In this document: positions 34,601 to 48,200 of the stretch, piece after piece
Layout of the letters: each line of letters starts with the position of its first letter
Position numbering within the stretch: the first letter of the stretch is position 1
Assembly: GCA_027886175.1 (NCBI GenBank)
Contig: JAJNNQ010000009.1
Span: 18,015,501 to 18,079,500, forward strand
Reading direction: 5' to 3'
Length of the DNA: 64,000 bases
DNA from: Phylloscopus collybita
Taxonomy: Eukaryota > Chordata > Aves > Passeriformes > Phylloscopidae
The notes under the pieces: model-generated
Database searches by the model: none
Told to the model about the DNA's origin: nothing
Seen by the model: only the letters and a program-made list of their open reading frames with translations
Made by a program: the position numbers and the translations under genes

Positions 34601-37600
34601 CTTTTTTCCCCCCTTCTCACCCATGAAATTAATTATATCTCCTTTATGTCAGCATTAATGATCATGAGGATGTGCAGGGTACGAGTTCAGTCTAATAATC
34701 TTACTTATTCTTTTTCCTCCAATTAATTTTTAGCAGAATCATCAAACTTCATGTTTACCATATGACTCAATAATTACTAGTTTATACACAGAAGGGGATA
34801 CTTAAAAAATCTGTGCCATCTCTTTAAATGGATTAAAATTAATTCTTAAAATTCACCTGTAGGATTTTTCTTCCTCTTAAAGGAATTTACTAATTAAAAC
34901 CAGTTAGTTGAGTAGTCATGTCATTCGTAGAACCCATTTCAAATGTCATCTTCTCTGATGGTTTAAATTACATTTCGGGTCAATACAAATAATAAAGGGA
35001 CACTATTAAAAAGAGCTGACATACTTCTAAGTTTTTCTTGGTAAATAAGACTTTTGATGACAGAAATGGATCTTCTCCACATAGCAATCTAATGAATGAG
35101 AAATTAATAAGTGTGTGAGAAAATTGAGTGAAAGAAGGAAAACTGTTGTCAAAAATACCAGAAACTAATAACAGTTTAGATTTGAGATGACCTGTAAAAT
35201 GTATATGTAATAAAAAACTCTATCCAATCAAGGAGCATCATTCAGAAAGACAAGCAAACTTACCTCTGGGGGATTTGTTTGAACTCATAAATTTTTTCTT
35301 TGCAATAAGAATAAATAGAAGTTGCCATATTATCTGTTTAGACTGGATCCTAATTGATTCAGACATTCGAATATTTCACATTTGTTCCAGGTGTTTAGAT
35401 TAAGGTCTAAGCACAAACACTGCTACCTACATTTTAGCAATATTTTTCCCCACTGGTCTCATGTGTTACGTATCCATTGAGCCAACTCTTTTCAGTTATT
35501 CTTTATATAACTGCGTTCACTATTTTGTTAAGATGTGGTATTTGCATAGTTCAGAAGTTCTCATTGAGTCTGTCAAACACTTTATAAGAGTATGCTGAAA
35601 GCTACAGAGAACCTAATGAACTATCACCAAAAGATATAATATGCAAATACTTTGGTTATTGATGTTTGATCTTTCCACTGTTTAGAAGCTCAGCATCCAC
35701 TGAATTGTGCACATATTTAAAAAGCTCATGTTTATTGGCTTCATGGTGTTAAAGAAGCAGTTAGCATAAAATACAGGAACACTCATCTTCGGTTGATACA
35801 ACTTTAAACATTCGTGTTCTCACTGTAGGAAACATTATTAATCATTATTAATATTGAGCGCTTTTTTTTTTTGTATTTTTGTATTCTTGTATTTTTTTGT
35901 TTTCTCTACTAACATTTGGAGACTGACTGCTATATTCCTTAATTTGGGACAGATGGTAGGGTTTGCTCATAGCTTTAAAAAAGAGGTGATGCAGATTCAT
36001 ATCTCTACACTAGAGAGGCGTTAAATTAAAGTATGCAAGATAACATGAAAATGATTTCTATATTAGGCAACATAATTCTCCAAGAGATGGGGAATAGGAA
36101 AGCCATTGCATAATTATCCCAGGCTTGACTTAACTAGCTTTGTGACTACGATCTCAGAGTCAAGCTTGTGAGGTTTCAGACACAAAGAGTCAGAAAGCAT
36201 TACAGGTTGCTGAGTTTGTCTTGGAGATATGATTACTGGTGAATACCCCTCTACTGTGGTAAGGGGAAAAATCTTGGCTACTCTCTAGTTTCATCTGACA
36301 TTCCTAAGGATTTCTCAGCCTTCCATGCTGAATATTTAAGCTCTGTGGGCTTGGTTATGAATATCTAGGAAGTACAGCAGTCCAGGTTAAAAACTGAAAC
36401 TGCGTGCAGCACAAGTTTCCAATCAGATGAACGACATTATGAGTGGACAGTGTTTGTGGCAGGTGCCTCCCAAATCATACTAGCTGGTGTATAGTATTGC
36501 TAGGGAAACTTTACGTCAATATTTGCTGTTGGCTAGGTTTCTGTACATGACAAAGCATCTAGTATCTAATTTTTTGGCTTATTTCTTCATTATGACTGTG
36601 AGAATAGCAAATGCAAGTGATATTTGCATGCAGAGTTGTTGGTGTTTCCATAAGGTTAGCATGTATCACACTTTAAATTAAATTAACCAATATTAATATG
36701 GTATAGAGAGATTAGCAGTCCATAGGGAAAGGGAATCTCTACCAATCACAGGCCAAGTCTAGACAATAAGAAACACGTAGAAATAGACAGATTCTGGAGC
36801 AAACTGCAGAAACTTCCTCAATTTCATTATTTGCTTTTTGATGAAAATTAACTATTAATCATCAAATGGTCATAATGGACCAGAACAAAGATCCATTTAG
36901 CTAAATGCTCTGTGGCTAACACTGAGCGTTAGGTGCTTGCAAAAGGGTGTGAAAAAGAACTTAGAATATGTCTTGTGTTATACAAGTTCTCTGCAATCAA
37001 GAGATTGGGAAATCTAACTGTGTGGTATAGTATTAGGACTATGTACCTATCTTGAGGTTTTTTTAAGTGTGTTTTGGACAAGTCATTGCCTTTTTCACAT
37101 TTTTTCACTCCTCTTTTCCTTCAGCACTAGCTTATTCTTCTAAAAAGTGCATTTGTACAAGAACCTACCACAATATAGTCTTGATCTTAGTGAGGGTCTG
37201 TAAATATCACTGTGATATAGTCAAATCTCTTGGTTACAAGTTCAAGATCTACTTTTCTTTATTTTGTAGAAAGCATACAGAAATGTACACTTAACATGCT
37301 AGCAAAGCATATCAAAATTATCAGTGGCTACTTAAGAGTGATTTTTCCTCTGAAAATAAATATACATAATTCTGCACAATTTTTCAAGCCTGCTTTCAGT
37401 TCAGATTTGTGGTTTCCTTGCACATGCTCTCAAATCAATAACTGCAAGAAGTATTTTGCAAGTTCTGTGGGTGTTACTTGAATGGATGCCACTCCATATT
37501 CTTTTCTAATCAAAAAACTTCTAAGGTAAGAACAAGCAGAAAATATTACATGTGAAGTCAGAAAAATGACCTCTTGTGTTGTAAAGATGACATTTCATTG

Positions 37601-40600
37601 CAAGGTATGGTTGAGACTTAGAAACAATTTTGGAAAGAAATTTGGATTACCCAAGACACTAAATAGCTATTGAGCTCAGTAGTGCTTGTTTCTGAAGCTG
37701 ACTGCAATGCTGCAGTGTAACATGCTAAAGAAGATGTGGATTCCTAAAATTTTAAAATCTTCATATGAATAATGCATTAAGAATGCTGCAGGCTGAACCA
37801 TTCTTTGATGGCACAGCTCATACAGATCATTTACAGGCAATCTGAAGAATATTTATGTCTGAAGAACAGAAGTAAAACACTTTTCTTCTGTCTGTTTCAA
37901 TGGAAAAAAAAAACCCCAAAACTGTCACAGAAAGAATTTTTTTTTATTATTTTCCTGGAATTATTTGCCAAATAATCATTCTTTTGCAGGATTAGAATGG
38001 GTCTGCTGCTCCTTAAAATTTTCTGTGTAGTGTATCTTGACATTAATCTCAGTATATTTTAAAGGAAGGAGTCCAATTCAGAAATAAGTAATGTCACTGA
38101 TTTTGTCCTAGTACTCAAAGGTGTTACACTGTTGAATGGGGTGGAAGTTGAGTTTTAAGATACTTAGGCCTAACCAATTAATTGTTTTGAAGAGACCAAT
38201 AAGTTTGAAACTGAGTAGGAAGAAAGAAAAAGGAGTTTTGGTACAACCTGGTGACTTATGGTGTCATATTCCAGCCATTTTTTATTACCTCTGTATCAAT
38301 TTCCTCTTTGTGCGTGGTGAGGCATGAAATAGCCTATTTCCTACCAATTAAAGAAGATATGACATTGGTGTGGTTTGCATCTGAGAGATATTCATGTACA
38401 TTTATAAGCATTAGATCTAAATGAAAAAAAAAAATTCATAACCATTGAAGGAATAATAATATTTTTGTTGAATTTGTTGTGCAGATTCTCTCTAAGAAGG
38501 AGAGAAACTTCAAAACTTTGAAACTAAAATTCTATTAATTTACATTAAATAATTCAATAAGTATACAGGACCTGCTATAATAGGTTCTTTTAAAAATGAA
38601 AATGGTCCAGTAAAGGTTTGTTTTTTCCACTTGAAATTGATGTAATTGTCCTAGTTCTTCAACATACCATATTTTGATACACTAAGATGATTATGCAGAT
38701 CTCTCCATCCTACTATTTGAACACCTCCCACATGAATGAAGCAAATTAAAATGATGATGTTCATTTTACATCAACCCTATTTCATTATTAGACTTTCCTT
38801 TTTTGGCATCAATAATAAAATATTTTGATTGTGGAATGCAATAACAAATTCTCAATAGAACATGCTTGTCCGGAATTGTAGAACTACATAAGTTTATTAT
38901 ATAATTTAACTTCTAAATTTATATCCTTAAGGGAGTAAAACTTCTTTAAAATAAGGAAACTAAATCTTTTTACATATCATGAGTATTCTTGAAACTGTTT
39001 GGAAAGATATTCTTAATACTGAAAAATTCTTAGTATGGCCTTCTTTTACTTTCTTAAACTACTTCAAATATTCATCTCTCTGACTGACATATTCTTAACT
39101 TGGTTTCTGCTTGAAAGTAAATTTTTTTATAATAAGTTTTTGAATAAAAACTCTTCAGATGTTTTTGTTTCTGTTTTTTTTTTCTTTGTTTAAAAAAGTT
39201 CTGTGTATGTATGCATGCATGCATGCATGTATGTATGTATATATTACTTTCAGGAATGTTAGACAAAACCACCACACTTTTCTTCACAAAAAATCCTGAC
39301 TTTGTTTCTTAAGTGAAAGCCAAATCTTCATGGTGGTATATCTGGTTCAGAATATATTTGCCTAGAATATAAACCACAGATTTTTATTAAATCACAACAT
39401 GGTGGTCAACAAATAAGTATAAATTCAGAACAAGAATGCTTTTAAAACTTTATTTGTTAGCCACTCTATTCAATGAAAATGCTCTTTAGCATGGGGCTTT
39501 TAAATTTAAAATTATAAAATAATTACTGTTTCACAACATTGACAAGCCATTAGTTCTAGATGTCAGTTTAGAGGCAACAACTCCCTCTATGCACCACCTC
39601 AGTCCATTGTACAGCTGCAAGTTTGTTTAGCAGAACACTGTTCCATGTCTGTCTCTGAACACTGTTCCTTGTCTGACTTGGTTTCTGATGCTCTTATTAA
39701 ACCTTTAATATCATATCTCTGGTTGTGCTTTAAAAACTGAATATAGTATCTATTGTGTCTGACCATTGATTGAGTTCAGGCTTGATGGTTCCACTTATGA
39801 GACAGCAAGATTTTAAATCACACTTTTTTATAGTTTAGCCTAACCAGTCTGGCAAGGGGAGAACCGAGGCAGAGAGGTAAAACCGAGCTCTACCATTCCT
39901 GACTTCTGATCATCTTGAAAGCTAATGCTCGCTCATTCCAGGCTTAAAAATATGTTTGACATTTCCAGGTCATTCCTAGTCTCTACTGGTTAGAATATAG
40001 TAACACAGTTTGAAAAATATTCTTGGAAACAGCATATGCAAAAGTTCTTAGTCATATGAATATGCAATAGGATGTTGTAGGGAAACCAACTTCAAAAAAC
40101 ATGGCTCATAAAGAAAGACTGGACAGAGAAAATGAAAGATTTATCACTAATCTCCCTTTCATACATGATTTTTTTCTGGTTAATGAAAATTTATTCCTGC
40201 ACAGAAGCATTGGAATTACATTTGGAATTACATTTGAACAGATTTTGTTGGATCAAAACATGCTATTTATTTAAGGAACACTTAAGGCACATTACTTATG
40301 AGAAATGGCATTTAAAGTAATCTATCTTATTTATCTGGACTCCATTACATAAGGTAATGGGAGAAGAATAAAATAATTTGAAAATTGTTAAAAAAACAAA
40401 AACTACTAAACTACTTCATTTTACATTAAAAATTAGATTGCATTTAATTACTATTTTAAGACATTCCTGACTCAAATCCATGGTGTTAATTTTTCACTGT
40501 CCTGTCAGTTTTTTCCATCTTGGAGAGTAACCACAATATCAACAGATGGTACATCCCGCAGATGACAGTATAGAAACCTTCTGAACAGGTTAGAAGGAGT

Positions 40601-43600
40601 AAGCCATGAGAGAAGAGACAGTGGAGAAGTTCTAAATTTCATCTTCAGCTAAGAAACAGAACTTTTCCACTGGCTTCATGCCCCTTCTGAGGAGCTTAAG
40701 TGGTCTTGCAAAGACTGACCCTTTATTTCCATGACTACACCCTCCCTGAGGTGTAGTAGTGTAGTAGATGCCTAGTAACCACTGTTTCCTCGTGAAAAAA
40801 AAAAAAAAAAAATGAGGGAACTACTGAGGGGCTCAAATGACATGGAGGAAGGTTAAGTGATCAATTAGAAGAGTTTTTAGCAATCTAAGGCACTATGATT
40901 ACAGGCAGATGGTGTTATGAGCTGTAGGTTGTTGGTTTACCTATCTGTTCAGATAAACAACTGAAACACTAAGTTAATTAATTCAGTGCAATATAAATAA
41001 GATTAATAACGAATTATACTTGTTGATGGTAAGATTGGTAAGAACAGCTCTAAGTTTATGGTATTTTACCTCTGTTAATTGTCAAAATGCTACTTTTTAT
41101 TAATAGTGTTCTTTCTTTACTTGCTGTATAGTTGAATTGTAAAATTGTTCATATTACTTCTATAATTTTTTCAAGTATTTCAAAACTTCTGGGGGCTGTA
41201 TAGACACTGTGATATCTCCATGTTATTTGACATTGCCCTATAACATCTGAGAAAAAGGTTTTGTGTAGACAAACTATAAAGGGAAAATTTGGGAACAACT
41301 AATTTTTCATTCTTCTCCTATTCATCTTTTTAGGGGTCCTGAAGAAACTACTTTGCTTAAATTCATATAAAAATGAATTCATCCTCTCTGTCTAACAGGA
41401 ACATTGAAAGCTATTTCATTCATGCCTTCAAGACTTTTTAAAATAGCAAATTACTGCAGGTTTTGTGATGTCACACTTGGCATTTAAAGTGGAATTCTTA
41501 ATGAGTGTTTAAAAAATAAAGGACAGTATTTCTCATGACAAATTTTAAGCCTAACTCTTGTAGTGTTAATTGTAAAACACCTCAGTTTTTGAGTAATTCA
41601 GCTGTTTTATTAATCATGTCCTGAAGTAATGTCCGAGGTTATCACCTTTTGAACTCTTTTAAAACTCCAGTTAATATTATTTAGGAATAGTATTAGCTTG
41701 AGTCTATTGTGAATATTAAGGAGAGTTGCAGCATTAGATTAACTGGGAAAAGATTCTTTAAATAGAGAGTATTTACATGATAATATTTGCCATATTTTTT
41801 ATTTTACTTAAAGTAATTTTAAATACTAAAATCATTACATGTAAAAATAAACAGGGTCCTATCTTATTGCCAGGAGTTTTGCGGGGATTGAAGTGTGGAC
41901 AAACAAAATATTTTTATTTGTGCCCACTGCCTAAACTCTTTTAGTGCCTTCCTTTCAGAAGCTTGTTAGCTGTCCATTTCTAACACAGGTAATACTCACA
42001 AGTCTAGTCCTTCACTGGATACAGTTCTCAGTTTTCTTCCTTTACCTCTTTGGATCCTCTGCTGAGATGAGGTGAGTCAAGTTTCTCAGATTAAGAGGTC
42101 AAGCTTTTGAAGTATTGAGGTATGAGATTCCAGATCTCTGAAACTTCCTAAGAAAGAGACAACTTGTCTGAAGTGATGGAAGGTGATTAATGTTTGGCAG
42201 TGCAGAAAAATGTCTCTTCATGTCTTCTCATCAAACTGGCTAGTTTTTTCTCTCTTCTTATAACTATTGAAAGAGAAGTTCTCTTTCTGTGGACTGTACT
42301 GAGGCCAGGGTTTTTCTTACTGTGGTTACCTAAGAAGCTGGATGCTCCTTTGGCCAAATTGCTTTATCGATGAAATATATTTTTTGAGCTTACTCCAAAG
42401 TACTTGACTATACAGAGAATAATATATCTTTTAAAATTCTTACATGGGTTTTTATTGATTGTTTGTGTGTTCAGTTGTTGGTTGTTGTTTTTTTTTTCCT
42501 TTGGGAAGTGGTTAATTCTTGCCTTTTACATTCTAAGGTTTCTTATTTTCTACAAAGGATTCTTGGATGAAAATTAGAATTCGATAAAGGCAAGTTGCAC
42601 ATTTTAAATGGAATAGCATTCTGTTCAGGAAAGACTTTGAGAAGCACTACTTGACTTTAAAGCATTGAATTACACACCACCTCCTTGGGATTCTTAGTTC
42701 TAATATTATTATTTGCATTTATATTAGAGAAGTGTCTAGCAGTCCAAAGTAAGCACAAGTTTGCCGTATATTGCACCCTCTAGATAAACAGACTGTATTC
42801 AAACAGCTTAACAAGTAAACAGGAAAGACACACTAGCAAGTAAATTTTGAAAAGCATTTTATTCCAAGTCTTACAGGCAGAAATGTGGAAATAAGTTGGT
42901 CTGTGATTTAGATCTTTTGTGAAGTATTTTGATTAGTCCTTAAAAAGGCTGCCTCATTCTGCTTTAGAATCTGCACCTGAGAGTCTTTCCTCGAAGGCAA
43001 ATGACTGCTTCACTCAAAAATTGAAAAGAAACAGTCTGATTTTGAAACATGGACACAGAATCTGTTCCAAATATGTAAGAAAAGATTACTTTTAAGAGAG
43101 TTCTCAAAGGAAGTGGTCTCCATGTGTGTACATGTCAATATATGTTTGTGAGGGAAAGAATTGCTAGCTCATAATAAATACAATTAAACAGGAGGACAGA
43201 GTCCTGTGCTTTAATTCCTGATAATTGGGAGAGTATGTAAATAATTCTGGAGAGTTGAATGCAAAGAAATTAATTTAACCTTTTATTCAAACCATGCATA
43301 AAAGGTGCCATTTTCTTCTCTGTACTTTAAACAATAGCCATGGAAATGGTTCTATTTTTGCACAGAACAATAGATCTGGCTGAATACCAGCATGCTAGAT
43401 AAATATGATTTGATTAAATTTCTCAAAATTTAGGTGAAAAGATCTTCCAGAATCTATTTGGGCTTAGAAATGAGAAAAATAATAAACAGATAGTAAATAA
43501 TATGAATGGAAGAGAGTTTTATTAAGTTATTTAAGTCACAAACAAGTTCTACAGTCTTTCACAAAGTTTTTCAGGATCAGTCTTGTGATTAAATATCTGA

Positions 43601-44837
43601 GGTGAAATTTAGTTGCTTAATCTTAAATTATTAGTGACATTTGAAATGTGACTATCTGAGACATCAACAGTTTATGTTTATCTGAGGCATCTACATTATA
43701 TTTTTATCTGAGACATCTACAAAGCATGTATGACACAAGAACCATGAGATGTCCCATCTAGAGGATGTTTGTGTGATTTTACGACACCAGAGTGGCTGAT
43801 TAACATGAACATCCTCTGTCTATTTACATGCTTAATATATATATTAGATCCCCCAAAAACTTACTTTTTCTTATGAATTTTACTTTTTTGGTCTGATCTA
43901 AGGCCAAAAGCCAGCTGAAAATCAGAACTTCACTTTTTGAATGCTGCTCAGAGGGTTTTAGCATAAGGCAGGTTTTCTTGCTTTTCATTTTTTCTCCTTG
44001 GTTTTTTTTTTTTGGCTACATGGGTGCCAGAAAAGTCTTTTCTTAGAACAGCAAAACTGACTTTGAGAAGAAACAGGTAAATGTCACATTAAAAAAAAAA
44101 AAAAGGAAAAGTTATAAACAAATTTATTAGTTATTGCTATTTTACATTTGGCCAGACAAAGGGGAAGGAACCATTGCTCCTATTTAAAGCACTACAATGT
44201 AACAATGTATATGTAACAATAAAATTGTTTATACTTGCTTCAGAATCTCATGGAAAAGTCCAACTGTGTTTATGAAACTCCATTTCATAAAGCCTGAGTT
44301 TTCCAGTTAACATTGTTACTAATTGCAAATTAACCAAAAAAGACTACTCTATTTGTCAAAGGAAGGGAAAGGAACAAACCAAACAAAAAAACCCTGAAGC
44401 CCAATTGTCATTAGTTGTCACTACCAAGCATTGCTTATCTGGAGTTCCTCCACATGTCAGTGCACATTAACATTATGCAACAGAATATAAAATGCTGATA
44501 TATATATTTACAGCCTAAGCAGTGAAAGTCTTGCTTTCTCTGAGGCAAATTATCTTGGTTTACATTGGATCTATTGAACAGAAAAAATATTAAATTGTCT
44601 ACAGACTCTTTTTATTAGGTCTGCAGTAATTAATTAAGCACAGATGTCTCACCAGAAGATGAAATGGAATGTATTCAGGGAAGAAAGGAAGAGGATAAAG
44701 AATAATGAGTTCCTGAAATACAATACATCAAATGAAGAGAATAATGTAAATTAGGGCCTAATCACATTCTGCATTACACAGATGCTCTGGGAGAGTATGT
44801 GGACCTTCAAGGCAAGTTGTGCATCTAGTATTCAAAC
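31700..44837. other. Long stretch without a firm gene
   Basis: About 13 kb of A/T-rich DNA. Weak minus-strand exon candidates at 32267-32318, 35264-35297 and 38289-38333 are discussed as findings. A tetranucleotide microsatellite lies at 39203-39243 and an A run at about 40796-40812. No CR1, LTR or RNA gene seen. Confidence 0.4.
39203..39243. repeat. ATGT/ATGC tetranucleotide microsatellite
   Basis: About ten tetranucleotide units, TGTATGTATGCATGCATGCA and then further ATGT units, ending in TATATATT. The middle GCAT units are self-complementary. Confidence 0.9.
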
Positions 44838-44942
44838 CTGTACAATGCTGCTCTGCTCCACAGATGCTCCACAGCCTCTAAGGAGAGAGCATTCAGCTGA
44901 CTTGGGCAAATTTTATGTACTAAGAGGTGCAGCATGTGCAGG
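44838..44942 (-). CDS. Putative internal coding exon, unidentified minus-strand gene
   Basis: On the minus strand, 105 open bases with leucine- and alanine-rich, codon-like composition read LHMLHLLVHKICPSQLNALS and then LEAVEHLWSRAALY. Many codons are CTG, GAG, GCA, CAC and AGC, richer in G/C than the flanks. The acceptor is GTGCTTCCAG; the donor GTACAG followed by GTTTGA is acceptable but not strong. The phase is 2 in and 2 out. The sequence would make two amphipathic helices joined by a short turn around CPSQ, similar in style to the candidates at 9.5-16 kb, which is why I suspect the same gene. The family is not recognised. No in-frame link to the 45122-45209 candidate is possible as drawn (phase 1 against 2), so one boundary may be wrong. 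Confidence 0.35.
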
Positions 44943-45121
44943 CTGGAAGCACTCAGGATTTTTCACTTTTCTGAGTTGGTAAGAATTTCTCAGTGACTTC
45001 AGAGGATGAAGACCTACAGTGCTTTAAAGGAATATTTAGACATCAATTTCTTCTTATTGTGCCACCTTGTTTCTTTGACTGTTGGAAGCCATACAGTAGG
45101 CCAGTGCTAATCAGACTGTAC

Positions 45122-45209
45122 CTTTATCACTGACTGCATAGTGAGCATGCAGAACATGCAACCAGCTGATATGATATTTGCTTGGCTCTTGTGAATCTTC
45201 TTCACAATT
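45122..45209 (-). CDS. Putative internal coding exon, unidentified minus-strand gene
   Basis: On the minus strand the frame reads NCEEDSQEPSKYHISWLHVL, then HAHYAVSDK, bounded upstream by an in-frame TAG that itself forms the acceptor (CAACAGGTAG). The donor is GATAAAG followed by GTACAG. It is 88 bases, phase 0 in and 1 out. The acidic start followed by an aromatic, histidine-rich helix looks protein-like, but the acceptor's pyrimidine tract is weak. It lies only 180 bases upstream of the 44838-44942 candidate with a mismatched phase, so at least one of the two is mis-bounded or false. Confidence 0.25.
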
Positions 45210-48200
45210 CTACCTGTTGCAGAATTCATGACAGAAGAACTTAAATATAGAAATAAGCTTTCTCATTTGCCTTTAATGAATCATGGTTGAATTCTGAATA
45301 TTAGACCGACAAATGGGTATTTTTTTATGTCAGAGAAGTTATAAATTCAGCACGCTTCTGGTATCTTTAGGATTAAATGAAATCTAGTGAAAGATTGTTA
45401 GTGAAATGAAGTTGGAGAAGGATTCCAAACCAATTATGACCTCCATCAGAGCATATAGTAGTTACAGAGATATTTCTTTCTGCCATATGAGCACAGAGCT
45501 AGAAATGGTGGACACTGCATATTGTATCACTAAGGACTGATTAAGAGTCTAATTATGTACACTACAGCTTTATAATACTGATAAGAGTGTTTCTGATAGA
45601 CTGCTACCAGAAATACAGTGAACAGCTGTAAATAGAACATTAACATCACTTTCCATGTAGTTGGGGATTTTGGTTTTAGTTTTGGAGGGAACCTTACTAA
45701 TTTGTGATTGCAACTTTTTTGTTCATGTTCATCAGAAAATGTAGGGTTTTATTGAAATTTGCACTGCAGCTCTAAAGAAAGATTCATCCTTGTGTATGTG
45801 AAGTTTCAAATATGACTATATAAAGGAATAAAAAAACTATAGTAAAATGTTTCATTTTAAGTGTTTTATAGATTTACAAAATTTGAATCAAAAAAAACCC
45901 CAATTTATTTGGTGAGTAGGCTAAAATTTGATTAGAATTATTTTAATGTTTAATCACCTTTTGTTCAAGGAAATTCTCTCATAGAAATAAGTTTGAATAT
46001 GTAAATTTCCCTCAAAATAGCAGCAGCAGCAACGTCAGGGAAAATAAGAGATTCTACATGAAGAGTACTGTTTGTTCCTGTAATTACTGCTTTTACTGGA
46101 CCAACTCTCACAGCACAGTCAAGCTGACTATTAGGCTTAACTATCAGGCTTCCTCAGCCAAAGGCACAAAGTATTGAAAATCTGTAACTGAAGTTATTGA
46201 TGGGAGTTTTACTGATTATAACATGTGTAAGAAACTAGTAGACCAACCATGGTCTTAAAAATAATGAAAGAAATATTACAAAGAGAATTCCCAGTGGCAG
46301 TTTTGTACTTACTTTTTAGCTTTGACATTGTTAAAATAGGTCATGTATGGTCTGTAAACCAAAAAGCAATATCAACATGCCATTCTTTGCAAACAGTTTA
46401 TCAAAGATGTACATTATGTTGGCCAATTTGAAAATATTAATTAACTTACAACACTTAGCATATGAAGAAATTTTATTTTTTAAAATCTCCTGCACTTGAA
46501 AATCATTACTGAAATGCGAAACAAGTAGATAATAAATACTTTGTTATAAAAAGAATTTTAAATGGAAACAAAAAGAGTCATGTATGAGTGAAAAACAAAT
46601 GTCTACAGAGTATATTATTCTGTAAATAATAAATGCAAAATCTGTAAATTCCATGTTGCACTGAAAAAACTGGCTTTATGGCAAGGTCTACCCTATGTAA
46701 GGTGCATGCAATATTTCAGAAAAATTAACTTGCTCTTAAAAATGTTGCCTGTGCTTCCAAGAAGTTGCTCAGCATGTAACTGAGAACGAAAATATATTAT
46801 GTATATTTTCGTTATATACATACGAATTACATAATATTATATACACATTACGAATATATAATATTATGTATATTATGAGCTGTTTGGAAACAAAAAACTC
46901 CTTCACCAGAAAATGAAATTTCACTACTCATTTTTGATCCAAGCAGTATTTTAATTGAGAAAATAATCAGAATATCATTCTCAAAAAGGAGAATGATTTT
47001 ATAACTAATAGGTGTAAATAGTTATTTTTTCCTCTGCTTTGATCTAAAAATAAACGTATTAGGACTTTTGAATTTTAACCACTATAGGTGGAAAAGGGTA
47101 AAGAATGCACAAGAAAAAGTGTTAGCTAATAAAGCTGTACTTTCTCATTGGATGAGAGAGGAGTGGAAGGAGCAAAAAACAGAACTGAGAAGAGAAAAAG
47201 GAAAAGAGGTGGAAGAAATACTCCAGTACTTATGACGGAAGCCATACTTAGCTCCATGACTTTGAAACAGGTGGTCACATGCACTAAGGACCAAGGCTGT
47301 CACAGAGATGTTCTTGGTCTCATGGCCTCAATCAACCTGCAACACAGTTGGAGTGTGCACAGTAGCACAGCACCTCAGGCATGACAGTGCTTCTAGAACA
47401 TCATCTGTTTTATGATCCTGGCTTCCCACCTCTAACACCTCCCCCATCACCCTGACACTTCACAGGTTTGTAACTTTAGAATTGGGCCGGAATTGCATAT
47501 GGGACAATTTCCTTCTGGACAAAGAACAAAGAAGATTAAAAAAACCCCTTTTTTTTTTTTTTTTTCTTTTTGTATTACTGATAGAGGTTAGACCATAGAA
47601 AAATATTTATTTTTAATTATATTTCCTTGGAAAATGAAACAACAGTCTGTCCTTATGTGTCTAAGATATGCTGTAATTGTCAAGGAGTTTCAACCATATA
47701 GAGGGTAAAGGTCTTAAATAGAGGAAATTTCTACAAGTTGTGTGACAAAAGGAAACTGTTTGAAGAAGATATATTGAAATGGGTGATCCTTGGGGACAGA
47801 AAATTACAGGAATAATTTAGGCCCCCTCTTAATCAGAGCAACCAGTTATTATGAACATATTGGCAAGGGTTCAGCATAATCCCCATTGTCACAAACTCAA
47901 CCAAACAAGTTGAATTATATTATAATGTTAAAAAATAAAGACACATTAATTTGTTCAATAGTAACAGCCCAATACAATCTCATGACTTCTCAGCAAGCTT
48001 TTGTGTTCCTTGTTTTTATCAAGACATTAATCTGAACAAAAATTTTTTCTTTCTGCGGACATATATGCAAGGTCTTCATGTCTTCAAGTCTGTACTGTGT
48101 GTCTCATTAAAACATATGTGTGTTTTTGTGATGCTCAGGCTGTTGTGTCATTCAATACTTTGAGACCACAGTGGGGACACATCTCAGTGCTAAACGGGTC

